DNA of 64,000 nt. Origin: Fistularia commersonii. Lineage: Eukaryota > Chordata > Actinopteri > Syngnathiformes > Fistulariidae. This document shows, one piece after another, positions 1-13,916 of this stretch. A program made the position numbers and the translations under genes. The first letter of the stretch is position 1, and the number at the start of each line of letters is the position of its first letter. Location of the stretch: positions 186,001-250,000 of the forward strand of contig JBBMNZ010000072.1 in the NCBI GenBank assembly GCA_037954325.1, given 5' to 3'. A model generated the notes under the pieces. The model ran no database searches, was not told the DNA's origin, and was given only the letters and a program-made list of their open reading frames with translations.

Positions 1-3000
1 ATGTTTTTTTAGGATATGATTCTGCACAATTTATGTCAAATACAGTGTAATCACATCACAGGTTCAAAAGATATCGCCATTCGTTCAAAAACTACTTATC
101 TTATCGGGTTGAAGCGTTTTTGATTAGGAGTGGAAATAACTAATGAATTTAATCAAGCTGGTTTCTGCTGTTGAAATATGTTGTTTAGGACATGATTTTG
201 CACCACACATGTCAAATTTAGTGTAATCCAGCGACAAGATCAAAAGATATAGCCGTTCGTGCAAAAAGTGCTTATCTCACCGAGTTGAAGCAATTTTGAT
301 TAGGAGTGGCAATAACTAATGACTTTCATCAAGTAGATTTCTACTGTTGAAATTTGTTGTTTAGAACATGATTCTGCACAATATATGTCAAATTCAGTGT
401 AATCCCTTCACAAGTTCAAAAGATATAGCCATTCGTTCAAAAAGTGCTTATCTCACCAAGTTGAAGCGTTTTTGATTAGGAGTGGAAATAACTAATGAAT
501 TTCTATAAGCTGGTTTCTGCTGTTGAAATATGTTGTTTAGGACATGTTTCTGCACAATATATGTCAAATTCAGTGTAAACCCTTCATAGGTTCAAAAGAT
601 ATCGCCAGTCGTTCCAAAAGAACGTATCTCACCGAGTTGAAGCGTTTTTGATTAGGAGTGGAAATAACTAATGAATTTCTACAAGCTGGTTTCTGCTGTT
701 GAAATATGTTGTTTAGGACATGATTCTGCACAATATATGTCAAATTCAGTGTAATCCCTTCACAAGTTCAAAAGATATAGCCATTTGTTCAAAAAGTACT
801 TATCTCACCGAGTTGAAGCGTTTTTGATTAGGAGTGGAAATAACTTTTGAATTTTATCAAGCTGGTTTCTGCTGTTGAAATATGTTGTTTAGAACATGTT
901 TCTGCACAATATATGTCAAATTCAGTGTAATCCCTTCATAGGTTCAAAAGATATCGCCAGTCGTTCCAAAAGAACTTATCTCACCGAGTTGAGGCGTTTT
1001 TGATTCGGAGTGGAAATAACCAATGAATTTCGTCAAGCTGGTTTTTGCTCTTGAAATATGTTTTTTATGATATGATTCTGCAAAATATATGTCAAATTTA
1101 GTGTAATCACATCACAGGTTCAAAAGATATAGCCATTCGTTCAAAAACTGCTTATCTTATCGGGTTGACGCGTTTTTGATTAGGAGTGGAAATAACTTAC
1201 GGATTTCGTCAAGCTGGTTTCTGCTGTTGAAATATGTTGTTTAGGACATGATTCTGCAAAACACATGTCAAATTCAGTGTAATCCAGCGATAAGATCAAA
1301 AGATATAGCCATTCGTGAAAAAAGTGCTTATCTCACCGAGTAAAAGCGTTTTTGATTCGGAGTGGAAATAACTAATGAATTTCATCATGCTGGTTTCTGC
1401 TGTTGAAATATGTTGTTTAGGACAAGATTCTGCACAATATATGTCAAAGTCAGTGAATTCCATCACAGATTCAAAAAATATAGCCATTCGTTCAAAAATT
1501 GCTTATCTCACCAAGTTGAAGAGTTTTTGATTAGTATTGGAAATAACTAATGAATTTCATCAAGCTGGTTTCTGCAGTTGAAATTTGTTGTTTAGGACAT
1601 GATTCTGGACAATATATGTCAAATTCAGTGTAATCCCTTCACAAGTTCAAAAGATATAACCATTCGTTCAAAAAGTACTTATCTCACTGGGTTGAAGCGT
1701 TTTTGATTAGGAGTGGAAATAACTTTTGAATTTCATCAAGCTGGTTTCTGCTGTTGAAATATGTTGTTTAGGACATGATTCTGCACAATATATGTCAAAT
1801 TTAGTGAAATCCCATTACAGGTTCAAAGGATATAGCCATTTGTCCAAAAAGTACTTATGTCACCAAGTTGAAGAGTTTTTGATTAGTATTGGAAATAACC
1901 AATGAATTACGTCAAGCTGGTTTCTGCTGTTGAAATATGTTGTTAGGTCAAGATTCTGCACAATATATGTCATATTCAGAGATATCCCATCAAAAGTCTA
2001 AAAGATATAGCCATTCGTTCAAAAAGTGCTTAACTGACCGAGTTGAGACGTTTCTGATTAGGAGTGGAAATAACTAATGAATTTCATCAAGCTGGTTTCT
2101 GCTGTTGAAATATGTTGTTTAGGACATGATTCTGCAAAATATATGTCAAATTCGTGTGAGCCCATTACAGGTTGAAAGGATATAGCCATTCGTTCAGAAC
2201 GTGCTTATGAGACTGAGTTGAAGCGTTTTTCATTAGGAGTGCAAATAGCTAATGAATTTCATCAAGCTGGTTCCTGCTGTTGAAATATGTTGTTTAGGAC
2301 ATGATTCTGCACAAAATATGTCAAATTCAGTATAATCCAGCGACAAGTTCAAAAGATGTTGCCATTCGATCAAAAGTGCTTATCTCACCGAGTTGAAGCA
2401 TTTTTGATTAGGAGTGGAAATAACTTTTGAATTTCATCACGCTGGTTTTTGCTGTTGAAATATGTTGTTTAGGACATGATTCTGCACAATATATGTAAAA
2501 TTCAGTGTAATCCCTTCATAGGTTCAAAAGATATCGCCATTCGTTCAAAAAGTACTTATCTCACCGAGTTGAAGCGTTTTTGGATTCGGAGTGGAAATAA
2601 TCAATGAATTTCATCAAGCTGGTTTCTGCTCTTGAAATATGTTTTTTAGGATATGATTCTACACAATATATGTCAAATTTAGTGTAATCACATCACAGGT
2701 TCAAAAGACATAGCCATTCGTTCAAAAACTGCTTATCTAATCGGGTTGAAGCGTTTTTGATTGAGAGTGGAAATAACTAATGGATTTAATCAAGCTGGTT
2801 TCTGCTGTTGAAATATGTTGTTTAGGACATGATTTTGCAAAACACATGTCAAATTCAGGGTAATCCAGCGACAAGATCAAAAGATATAGCCATTCGTGCA
2901 AAAAGTGCTTATATCAACGAGTTGAAGCAATTATGATTAGGAGTGGCAATAACTAATGGATTTCATCAAGTAGATTTCTACTGTTGAAATATGTTGTTTA

Positions 3001-3541
3001 GGACATGATTCTGCACAATATATGTCAAATTCAGTGTAATTCCTTCACAAGTTCAAAAGATATAGCCATTCGTTCAAAAAGTGCTTATCTCACCGAGTTG
3101 AAGCGTTTTTGATTAGGAGTGGAAATAACTTTTGAATTTCATCAAGCTGGTTTCTGCTGTTGAAATATGTTGTTTAGAACATGTTTCTGCACAATATATG
3201 TCAAATTCAGTGTAATCCCTTTATAGGTTCAAAAGATATCGCCAGTCGTTCCAAAAGAACTTATCTCACCGAGTTGAAGCGTTTTTGATTAGGAGTGGAA
3301 ATAACTAATGAATTTCTACAAGCTGGTTTCTGCTGTTGAAATATGTTGTTTAGGACATGATTCTGCACAATATATGTCAAATTCAGTGTAATGCCTTCAC
3401 AAGTTCAAAAGATATAGCCATTTGTTCAAAAAGTCCTTATCTCACCGAGTTGAAGCGTTTTTTATTAGGAGTGGAAATAACTTTTGAATTTCATCAAGCT
3501 GGTTTCTGCTGTTGAAATATGTTGTTTTGAACATGTTTCTG
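1..3541. repeat. Family C higher-order block, copy 1 (partner 5619-9159)
   Basis: About 20 monomers of family C. The whole stretch recurs at a constant offset of 5,618 bp, with only about ten single-base differences noticed by eye. Alternating monomer variants include 'TAACTTTTGAATTTCATC' starts, 'GTCGTTCCAAAAGAAC' centres and a variant with ATATGTTTTTTAGGATATG. The match ends sharply near 3541, inside a monomer at about phase 60, where this copy continues with CAAATTCGTGTGAGCCC and the other with CAAATTCAGTGTAATCCC. Confidence 0.93.
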
Positions 3542-5618
3542 CACAATATATATCAAATTCGTGTGAGCCCATTACAGGTTGAAAGGATATAGCCATTCGT
3601 TCAAAAAGGACTTATCTCACCGAGTGTAAGCGTTTTTGATTAGGAGTGGAAATAACTAATGAATTTCATCAAACTGGTTTCTGCTGTTGAAATATGTTGT
3701 TTATGACATAATTCTGCACAATATATGTCAAAGTCAGTGTGATCCCATTCCAGGTTCAAAGGATATAGCCATTCGTTCAAAAAGGACTTATCTCACCGAG
3801 TGTAAGCGTTTTTGATTAGGAGTGGAAATAACTAATGAATTTCATCAAACTGGTTTCTGCTGTTGAAATATGTCTTTTAGGACATGATTCTGCACAATAT
3901 ATGTCCCATTCAATGTAATCCCTTCACAAGTTCAAAAGATATAGCCATAAGGTCAACAACTGCTTATCTTATCGAGTTAAATCGTTTTAGAGTTGGACTG
4001 GAAATAACTCATGAATTTCATTACGCTGGTTTCTGCTGTTGAAATATGTTGTTTAGGATATGATTCTGCACAATATATGTCAAATTCAGTGTAATCCCTT
4101 CGTAGGTTCAAAAGATATCGCCATTCGTTCAAAAAGTACTTATCTCACCGAGTTGAAGCGTTTTTGGATTCGGAGTGGAAATAACTCATGAATTTCATCA
4201 AGCTGGTTTCTGCTCTTGAAATATCTTTTTTAGGATATGATTCTGCACAATATATGTCAAATTTAGTGTAATCACATCACAGGTTCAAAAGACATAGCCA
4301 TTCGTTCAAAAACTGCTTATCTTATCGGGTTGAAGCGTTTTTGATTGAGAGTGGAAATAACTAATGGATTTAATCAAACTGGTTTCTGCTGTTGAAATAT
4401 GTTGTTTAGGACATGTTTCTGCACAACACATGTCAAATTCAGTGTAATCCAGCAACAAGTTTAAAAGATATAGCCATTCGTTCAAAAAGTACTTATCTCA
4501 CCGAGTTGAAGCAATTATGATTAGGAGTGGAAATAACTTTTGAATTTCATCAAGCTGGTTTCTGCTGTTGAAATATGTTGTTTAGGACATGATTCTGCAC
4601 AATATATGTCAAATTTAGTGAAATCCCATTACAGGTTCAAAGGATATAGCCATTCGTCCAAAAAGTACTTATGTCACCAAGTTGAAGAGTTTTTGATTAG
4701 TATTGGAAATAACCAATGAATTACGTCAAGCTGGTTTCTGCTGTTGAAATATGTTGTTAGGTCAAGATTCTGCACAATATGTGTCATATCCATCAAAAGT
4801 CCAAAAGATATAGCCATTCGTTCAAAAAGTGCTTAACTCACCGAGTTGAGACGTTTCTGATTAGGAGTGGAAATAACTAATGAATTTCATCAAGCTGGTT
4901 TCTGCTGTTGAAATATGTTGTTTAGGACATGATTCTGCACAATATATATCAAATTCGTGTGAGCCCATTACAGGTTGAAAGGATATAGCCATTCGTTCAA
5001 AACGTGCTTATGAGACTGAGTTGAAGCGTTTTTGATTAGGAGTGCAAATAGCTAATGAATTTCATCAAGCTGGTTCCTGCTGTTGAAATATGTTGTTTAG
5101 GACATGATTCTGCACAAAATATGTCAAATTCAGTATAATCCAGCGACAAGTTCAAAAGATATTGCCATTCGATCAAAAAGTGCTTATCTCACCGAGTTGA
5201 AGCATTTTTGAATCGGAGTGGAAATAACTTTTGAATTTCATCACGCTGGTTTTTGCTGTTGAAATATGTTGTTAAGAACATGATTCTGCACAATATATGT
5301 CAAATTCAGTGTAATCCCTTCATAGGTTCAAAAGATATCGCCATTCGTTCAAAAAGTACTTATCTCACCGAGTTGAAGCATTTTTGATTAGGAGCGGAAA
5401 TAACTTTTGAATTTCATCACGCTGGTTTCTGCTTTTGAAATATGTTGTTTAGGACATGATTCTGCACAATATATGTCAAATTCAGTATAATCCCTTCATA
5501 GGTTCAAAAAATATCGCCATTCGTTCAAAAAGTACTTATATCACCGAGTTGAAGCGTTTTTGGATTAGGAGTGGAAATAATCAATGAATTTCATCAAGCT
5601 GGTTTCTGCTGTTGAATT
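3542..5618. repeat. Family C monomers completing the 5,618-bp register
   Basis: About 12 further family C monomers lie between the two long copies. Part of this stretch (about 4515-5330) corresponds to about 1700-2530 at an offset of 2,814 bp, 16 monomers less 2 bp. The offset falls to 2,803 after the 11-bp-deleted monomer near 4787. The 5.6-kb register is therefore itself built partly from a 16-monomer unit. Two near-identical successive monomers at about 3600-3850 share GGACTTATCTCACCGAGTGT. Confidence 0.85.
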
Positions 5619-8600
5619 ATGTTTTTTTAGGATATGATTCTGCACAATTTATGTCAAATACAGTGTAATCACATCACAGGTTCAAAAGATATCGCCATTC
5701 GTTCAAAAACTACTTATCTTATCGGGTTGAAGCGTTTTTGATTAGGAGTGGAAATAACTAATGAATTTAATCAAGCTGGTTTCTGCTGTTGAAATATGTT
5801 GTTTAGGACATGATTTTGCACCACACATGTCAAATTTAGTGTAATCCAGCGACAAGATCAAAAGATATAGCCGTTCGTGCAAAAAGTGCTTATCTCACCG
5901 AGTTGAAGCAATTTTGATTAGGAGTGGCAATAACTAATGACTTTCATCAAGTAGATTTCTACTGTTGAAATTTGTTGTTTAGAACATGATTCTGCACAAT
6001 ATATGTCAAATTCAGTGTAATCCCTTCACAAGTTCAAAAGATATAGCCATTCGTTCAAAAAGTGCTTATCTCACCAAGTTGAAGCGTTTTTGATTAGGAG
6101 TGGAAATAACTAATGAATTTCTATAAGCTGGTTTCTGCTGTTGAAATATGTTGTTTAGGACATGTTTCTGCACAATATATGTCAAATTCAGTGTAAACCC
6201 TTCATAGGTTCAAAAGATATCGCCAGTCGTTCCAAAAGAACGTATCTCACCGAGTTGAAGCGTTTTTGATTAGGAGTGGAAATAACTAATGAATTTCTAC
6301 AAGCTGGTTTCTGCTGTTGAAATATGTTGTTTAGGACATGATTCTGCACAATATATGTCAAATTCAGTGTAATCCCTTCACAAGTTCAAAAGATATAGCC
6401 ATTTGTTCAAAAAGTACTTATCTCACCGAGTTGAAGCGTTTTTGATTAGGAGTGGAAATAACTTTTGAATTTTATCAAGCTGGTTTCTGCTGTTGAAATA
6501 TGTTGTTTAGAACATGTTTCTGCACAATATATGTCAAATTCAGTGTAATCCCTTCATAGGTTCAAAAGATATCGCCAGTCGTTCCAAAAGAACTTATCTC
6601 ACCGAGTTGAGGCGTTTTTGATTCGGAGTGGAAATAACCAATGAATTTCGTCAAGCTGGTTTTTGCTCTTGAAATATGTTTTTTATGATATGATTCTGCA
6701 AAATATATGTCAAATTTAGTGTAATCACATCACAGGTTCAAAAGATATAGCCATTCGTTCAAAAACTGCTTATCTTATCGGGTTGACGCGTTTTTGATTA
6801 GGAGTGGAAATAACTTACGGATTTCGTCAAGCTGGTTTCTGCTGTTGAAATATGTTGTTTAGGACATGATTCTGCAAAACACATGTCAAATTCAGTGTAA
6901 TCCAGCGATAAGATCAAAAGATATAGCCATTCGTGAAAAAAGTGCTTATCTCACCGAGTAAAAGCGTTTTTGATTAGGAGTGGAAATAACTTACGAATTT
7001 CATCATGCTGGTTTCTGCTGTTGAAATATGTTGTTTAGGACAAGATTCTGCACAATATATGTCAAAGTCAGTGAATTCCATCACAGATTCAAAAAATATA
7101 GCCATTCGTTCAAAAATTGCTTATCTCACCAAGTTGAAGAGTTTTTGATTAGTATTGGAAATAACTAATGAATTTCATCAAGCTGGTTTCTACAGTTGAA
7201 ATTTGTTGTTTAGGACATGATTCTGGACAATATATGTCAAATTCAGTGTAATCCCTTCACAAGTTCAAAAGATATAACCATTCGTTCAAAAAGTACTTAT
7301 CTCACTGGGTTGAAGCGTTTTTGATTAGGAGTGGAAATAACTTTTGAATTTCATCAAGCTGGTTTCTGCTGTTGAAATATGTTGTTTAGGACATGATTCT
7401 GCACAATATATGTCAAATTTAGTGAAATCCCATTACAGGTTCAAAGGATATAGCCATTTGTCCAAAAAGTACTTATGTCACCAAGTTGAAGAGTTTTTGA
7501 TTAGTATTGGAAATAACCAATGAATTACGTCAAGCTGGTTTCTGCTGTTGAAATATGTTGTTAGGTCAAGATTCTGCACAATATATGTCATATTCAGAGA
7601 TATCCCATCAAAAGTCTAAAAGATATAGCCATTCGTTCAAAAAGTGCTTAACTGACCGAGTTGAGACGTTTCTGATTAGGAGTGGAAATAACTAATGAAT
7701 TTCATCAAGCTGGTTTCTGCTGTTGAAATATGTTGTTTAGGACATGATTCTGCAAAATATATGTCAAATTCGTGTGAGCCCATTACAGGTTGAAAGGATA
7801 TAGCCATTCGTTCAGAACGTGCTTATGAGACTGAGTTGAAGCGTTTTTCATTAGGAGTGCAAATAGCTAATGAATTTCATCAAGCTGGTTCCTGCTGTTG
7901 AAATATGTTGTTTAGGACATGATTCTGCACAAAATATGTCAAATTCAGTATAATCCAGCGACAAGTTCAAAAGATGTTGCCATTCGATCAAAAGTGCTTA
8001 TCTCACCGAGTTGAAGCATTTTTGATTAGGAGTGGAAATAACTTTTGAATTTCATCACGCTGGTTTTTGCTGTTGAAATATGTTGTTTAGGACATGATTC
8101 TGCACAATATATGTAAAATTCAGTGTAATCCCTTCATAGGTTCAAAAGATATCGCCATTCGTTCAAAAAGTACTTATCTCACCGAGTTGAAGCGTTTTTG
8201 GATTCGGAGTGGAAATAATCAATGAATTTCATCAAGCTGGTTTCTGCTCTTGAAATATGTTTTTTAGGATATGATTCTACACAATATATGTCAAATTTAG
8301 TGTAATCACATCACAGGTTCAAAAGACATAGCCATTCGTTCAAAAACTGCTTATCTAATCGGGTTGAAGCGTTTTTGATTGAGAGTGGAAATAACTAATG
8401 GATTTAATCAAGCTGGTTTCTGCTGTTGAAATATGTTGTTTAGGACATGATTTTGCAAAACACATGTCAAATTCAGGGTAATCCAGCGACAAGATCAAAA
8501 GATATAGCCATTCGTGCAAAAAGTGCTTATCTCAACGAGTTGAAGCAATTATGATTAGGAGTGGCAATAACTAATGGATTTCATCAAGTAGATTTCTACT

Positions 8601-9159
8601 GTTGAAATATGTTGTTTAGGACATGATTCTGCACAATATATGTCAAATTCAGTGTAATTCCTTCACAAGTTCAAAAGATATAGCCATTCGTTCAAAAAGT
8701 GCTTATCTCACCGAGTTGAAGCGTTTTTGATTAGGAGTGGAAATAACTTTTGAATTTCATCAAGCTGGTTTCTGCTGTTGAAATATGTTGTTTAGAACAT
8801 GTTTCTGCACAATATATGTCAAATTCAGTGTAATCCCTTTATAGGTTCAAAAGATATCGCCAGTCGTTCCAAAAGAACTTATCTCACCGAGTTGAAGCGT
8901 TTTTGATTAGGAGTGGAAATAACTAATGAATTTCTACAAGCTGGTTTCTGCTGTTGAAATATGTTGTTTAGGACATGATTCTGCACAATATATGTCAAAT
9001 TCAGTGTAATGCCTTCACAAGTTCAAAAGATATAGCCATTTGTTCAAAAAGTACTTATCTCACCGAGTTGAAGCATTTTTTATTAGGAGTGGAAATAACT
9101 TTTGAATTTCATCAAGCTGGTTTCTGCTGTTGAAATATGTTGTTTTGAACATGTTTCTG
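5619..9159. repeat. Family C higher-order block, copy 2 (partner 1-3541)
   Basis: Near-identical second copy of 1-3541. Differences noticed include TGATTAGGAG for TGATTCGGAG near 6971, TCTACAG for TCTGCAG near 7189, and AGTACTT for AGTCCTT near 9050. The low divergence compared with the much larger divergence between neighbouring monomers points to a recent duplication of the whole block. Confidence 0.93.
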
Positions 9160-10851
9160 CACAATATATGTCAAATTCAGTGTAATCCCTTCATATGTTC
9201 AAAAGATATCGCCAGTCGTTCCAAAAGAACTTATCTCACCGAGGTGAGGCGTTTTTGATTCGGAGTGGAAATAACCAATGAATTTCATCAAGCTGGTTTC
9301 TGCTGTTGAAATATGTTTTTCAGGATATGATTCTGCACAATATATGTCAAATTTAGTGTAATCACATCACAGGTTCAAAAGATATAGCCATTCGTTCAAA
9401 AACTGCTTATCTTATCGGGTTGAAGCGTTTTTGATTCGGAGTGGAAATAACTGATGGATTTCGTCAAGCTGGTTTCTGCTGTTGAAATATGTTGTTTAGG
9501 ACAAGATTCTGCACAATATATGTCAAATTCAGTGAAATCCCATCACAGGTTCAAAAAATATATTCATTCGTTCAAAAATTGCTTATCTCACCAAGTTGAA
9601 GAGTTTTTGATTAGTATTGGAAATAACTTTTGAATTTCATCAAGCTGGTTTCTGCTCTTGAAATTTGTTGTTTAGGACATGATTCTGGACAATATTTGTC
9701 AAAATAAGTGTAATCCCTTCACAAGTTCAAAAGATATATTCATTCGTTCAAAAAGTACTTATCTCACCGGGTTGAAGCATTTTTGATTAGGAGTGGAAAT
9801 AACTTTTGAATTTCATCAAGCTGGTTTCTGCTGTTGAAATATGTTGTTTAGGACATGATTCTGCACAATATATGTCAAATTTAGTGAAATCCCATTACAG
9901 GTTCAAAGGATATAGCCATTCGTCCAAAAAGTACTTATGTCACCAAGTTGAAGAATTTTTGATTAGTATTGGAAATAACCAATGAATTACGTCAAGCTGG
10001 TTTCTGCTGTTGAAATATGTTGTTAGGTCAAGATTCTTCACAATATATGTCATATCCATCAAAAGTCGAAAAGATATAGCCATTCGTTCAAAAAGTGCTT
10101 AACTCACCGTGTTGAGACGTTTCTGATTAGGAGTGGAAATAACTGATGGATTTCGTCAAGCTGGTTTCTGCTGTTGAAATATGTTGTTTAGGACATGATT
10201 CCGCAAAACACATGTCAAATTCAGTGTAATCCAGCGATAAGATCAAAAGATATAGCCATTCGTCATAAAAGTGCTTATCTCACCGAGTTGAAGCGTTTTT
10301 GATTCGGAGTGGAAATAACTAATGAATTTCATCAAGCAGGTATCTGCCGTTGAAATATGTTGTTTAGGACAAGATTCTGCACAATATATGTCAAATTCAG
10401 TGAAATCCCATCACAGGTTCAAAAAATATATTCATTCGTTCAAAAATTGCTTATCTCACCAAGTTGAAGAGTTTTTGATTAGTAATGGAAATAACTAATG
10501 AATTTCATCAAGCTGGTTTCTGCTCTTGAAATTTGTTGTTTAGGACATGATTCTGGACAATCTATGTCAAATTAAGTGTAATCCCTTCACAAGTTCAAAA
10601 GATATAGCCATTTGTTCAAAAAGTACTTATCTCACCGGGTTGAAGCATTTTTGATTGGGAGTGGAAATAACTTTTTAATTTCATCAAGCTGGTTTCTGCT
10701 GTTGAAATATGTTGTTTAGGACATGATTCTGCACAATATATGTCAAATTCAGTGTAATTCCTTCACAAGTTCAAAAGATATAGCCATTCGTTCAAAAAGT
10801 GCTTATCTCACCGAGTTAAAGCGTTTTTGATTAGGAGTGGAAATAACTAAT
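9160..10851. repeat. Family C monomers ('ATATTCATTCGTTC' subtype)
   Basis: About ten monomers downstream of the 3.5-kb duplicate. They carry GTGAAATCCCATCACAGG, AAAAAATATATTCATTCG and GAAGAGTTTTTGATTAGTA. The same suite recurs at 20.1-21.4, 22.6-23.85, 29.3-29.95, 30.9-31.5, 37.85-38.7 and 39.8-40.5 kb, so this is the C part of the later A-B-C cycles. Confidence 0.85.
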
Positions 10852-13123
10852 GAATTTCAACAAGTTGGTTTTTGCTGTTGATATATGTTTTTTAGGACAT
10901 GATTCTGCACAATATATATGAAATTCAGTGTAATCCAGCTACAAGATCAAAAGATATGGCCAAAAGGTCAAAAACTGCTTATCTTATCGAGTTTAATCCT
11001 TTTTGAGTTGGAGTGGAAATAACTCATGAATTTCATCATGCTGGTTTCTGCTGTTGAAATATGTTGTTTAGGACTTGATTCTGCACAATATATGTCAAAT
11101 TCAGTGTAATCCCATCACCGGTTCATAACATGTAGCCATTCGTTCAAAAAGTGCTTATCACACCTAGTTGAAGCGTTTTTGATTAGGAGAGGAAATAACT
11201 ATTGAAATTCACCAAGCCTGTTTCTGCTGGTGATAGATGTTGTATAGAACATGATTCTGTCCAATATATGTCAAATTCAGTGTCATCCAGCGACAAGATC
11301 AAAAGATATAGCCATTCGTGCAAAAACTGCTAATCTCACAGAGTTGAAGCGTTTTTGAGTTGGAGTGGAAATAACTAATGAATTTCAATATGCTGGTTTT
11401 TGCTGTTGATATATGTTGTTTAGGACTTGATTCTGCACAATATATGTCAAATTCAGTGTAATCCAGCTATAAGTTAAAAAGATATCGCCATAAGGTCAAA
11501 AAGTGCTTATCTCACTGATTTGAAGCGTTTTTGATTTTGAGTGGAAATGACTAATGAATTTCATCAAGCTGGTTTCTGTTGTTGAAATATGTTTTTTAGG
11601 ACATGAATCTGCACAATATGTCAAATTCAGTGTAATCCAGCTACAAGTTCAAAAGATATAGCCATAAGGTCAACAACTGCTTATCTTATCGAGTTAAATC
11701 GTTTTAGAGTTGGACTGGAAATAACTCATGAATTTCATCAAGCTGGTTTCTGCTGGATATATGTTGTTTAGAACATGATTCTGCACAATATATGTCAAAT
11801 TCAGTGTAATCCCATCACAGGTTCAAAAGATAAAGCCATTCGTTCAAAAAGTGTTTATCTTATCGGGTTGAAGCGTTTTTGAGTTGGAGTGGAAATAACT
11901 AATAAATTTATTCATGCTGGTTTCTGCTGTTGATATATGTTGTTAAGGACATGATTCTGCACAATATATGACAAATTCAGTGTAATCCCGCGACAAGATC
12001 AAAATATATAGCCATTCATGCAAAAAGTGCTGATCTCACGGAGTTGAAGCGTTTTTGATTAAGAGAGGAAATAACTAATGAATTTCACCAAGCCTGTTTC
12101 TGCTGTTGATAGATTTTGTATAGGACATGATTCTGCACAATATATGTCAAATTCAGTGTAATCCAGCGACAAGATCAAAAGATATAACCATTTGTTCAAA
12201 AACTGCTTATCTCACCGAGTTAACGCGTTTTTGATTAAGAGAGGAAATAACTATTGAATTTCACCAAGCCTTTTTCTGCTATTGATAGATGTTGTATAGG
12301 ACATGATTCTGCACAATATATGTCAAATTCAGTGTAATCCAGCGACAAGATCAAAAGATATAGCCATTCGTTCAAAAACTGCTTATCTCACCGAGTTGAA
12401 GCATTTATGAGTTGGAGTGGAAATTACTAATGAATTACAATATGCTGTTTTTTTGCTGTTGATATGTGTTGTTTAGGACATGATTCTGCACTATATATGT
12501 CGAATTCAGTGTAATCCAGCTATAAATTCAAAAGATATAGCCATAAGATCAAAAAGTGCTTATCTCTCTGAGTTGAAGCGTTTTTGATGAGGAGTGGAAA
12601 TAACAAATGAATTTCATCAAGCTGGTTTCTGCTGTTGAAATATGTTGTTTAGGACATGATTCTACACAACATATGTCAAATTCAGTGCAATCCAGCGTCA
12701 AGATCAAAAGATATAGCCTTAAGTTCAAAAAGTGCTTATCTTACCGAGTAAAATCATTTTTGAGTTGGAGTGGAAATAACTGATGAATTTCAATATGCTG
12801 GTTTTTGCTGTTGATATATGTTGTTTAGGACATGATTCTGCACAATATATGTCAAATTCAGTATAATCCAGCGACAAGATCAAAAGATATAGCCATTCGT
12901 TCAAAAACTGCTTATCTCAACGAGTTGAAGCGTTTTGAGTTGGAGTGGAATTAAATGGTGAATTTCAATATGCTGGTTTTTGCTGTTGATATATGCTGTT
13001 TAGGACATGATTTTGTACAATATATGTCAAATTCAGTGTGATCCCATCACAGGTTGAAAAGATATAGCCATTCGTTCAAAAGTCTTCATCTCACTGAGTT
13101 GAAGCGTTTTTGATTAGGAGTGG

Positions 13124-13135
13124 AAAAAAAAAAAA
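13124..13135 (+). repeat. A12 homopolymer in a variant monomer, site 1
   Basis: A run of 12 A replaces the usual AAATAACTAAT (phase 166-176), making the unit 1 bp longer. It is followed by CATTAAGCTGG and CTGTGGAAATATG, which mark this variant at all five sites. In this copy the base after the run is T, where the others have G. Confidence 0.95.
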
Positions 13136-13512
13136 TAATTTCATTAAGCTGGTTTCTGCTGTGGAAATATGTTGTTTCGGACATGATTCTGCACAAAATA
13201 TGTCAAATTCAGTGTAATCCAGGAACAAATTCAAAAGATATAGCCATTCGTTCAAAAAGTTCTTATATCACTGACTTGAAGCGTTTTTGACTAGTAGTGG
13301 AAATAACTAATGAATTTCATCAAGCCGTTTTCTGCTGTTGAAATATCTTGTTTAGAACATGATTCTGCACAATATATGTCAAATTCAGTGTAACCCAGCT
13401 TCAAGATCAAAATATATAGCCATTCGTTAAAAAAGTGCTTTTCTCACCGAGTTGAAGCGTTATTGATTAGGAGTGGCAATAACTAATGAATTTCATTAAT
13501 CTGGTTTCTGCT

Positions 13513-13626
13513 GTTGAAATATGTTGTTTGGGACAATATTCTGCAAAAAATATGTCAAATTCAGTGTAATTCAGCGACAAAATCAAAAGATATAGCCATT
13601 CGTTCAAAAAGTGTTTATCTTATCGG
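13513..13626. repeat. Truncated 114-bp monomer, 1 of 9
   Basis: The distance between successive GTTGAAAT words is 114 bp instead of 176. TATCGGGTTGA runs directly into AATATGTTG, so phases 141-30 are missing (62 bp). The two ends share GTTGA, consistent with a deletion between short direct repeats. Confidence 0.95.
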
Positions 13627-13802
13627 GTTGAAATATGTTGTTTAGGACAAGATTTTGTACAATTTATGTAAAATTCAGTGCAATCCAGGTACATTTTCAA
13701 AGGATATAGCCATTCGTTCAAAAAGTGCTTATCTCACCGAGTTGAAGCGTTTTTGATTAGGAATGGAAATAACTAATGAATTTCATTAATCTGGTGTCTG
13801 TT

Positions 13803-13916
13803 GTTGAAATATGTTGTTTAGGACATGATTCTGCATAAAATATGTCAAATTCAGTGTAATTCAGCGACAAAATCAAAAGATATAGCCATTCGTTCAAAAA
13901 GTGTTTATCTTATCGG
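13803..13916. repeat. Truncated 114-bp monomer, 2 of 9
   Basis: Same 62-bp deletion, 290 bp (114 + 176) after the first. The full plus truncated pair behaves as a duplicated unit. Confidence 0.95.

Larger units (their letters stand above)
10852..13835. repeat. Higher-order block A, copy 1
   Basis: Block A opens with the variant GAATTTCAACAAGTTGG and is rich in monomers with GTTGATATATGTTG, GCCATAAGGTC, GAGTTAAATCG and GAGTTGGAGTGG. It recurs at 31600-34556 (offset 20,719-20,721) and, shortened, at 40998-42780 (offset 30,146). It ends in the A-run monomer and the 114-bp truncated monomers. Confidence 0.9.

Noticed and set aside
1296..1487. 63-codon open frame on the minus strand, and a related 77-codon frame at 52993-53226
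   Set aside because: Both lie wholly inside satellite monomers and translate the same monomer segment. Since 176 leaves remainder 2 on division by 3, each monomer shifts the frame and its many stops soon close every frame.
13110..13150. A12 run as the poly(A) tail of a retroposed insertion
   Set aside because: The A run replaces 11 monomer bases with no inserted body and no target-site duplication; the monomer continues in phase on both sides.
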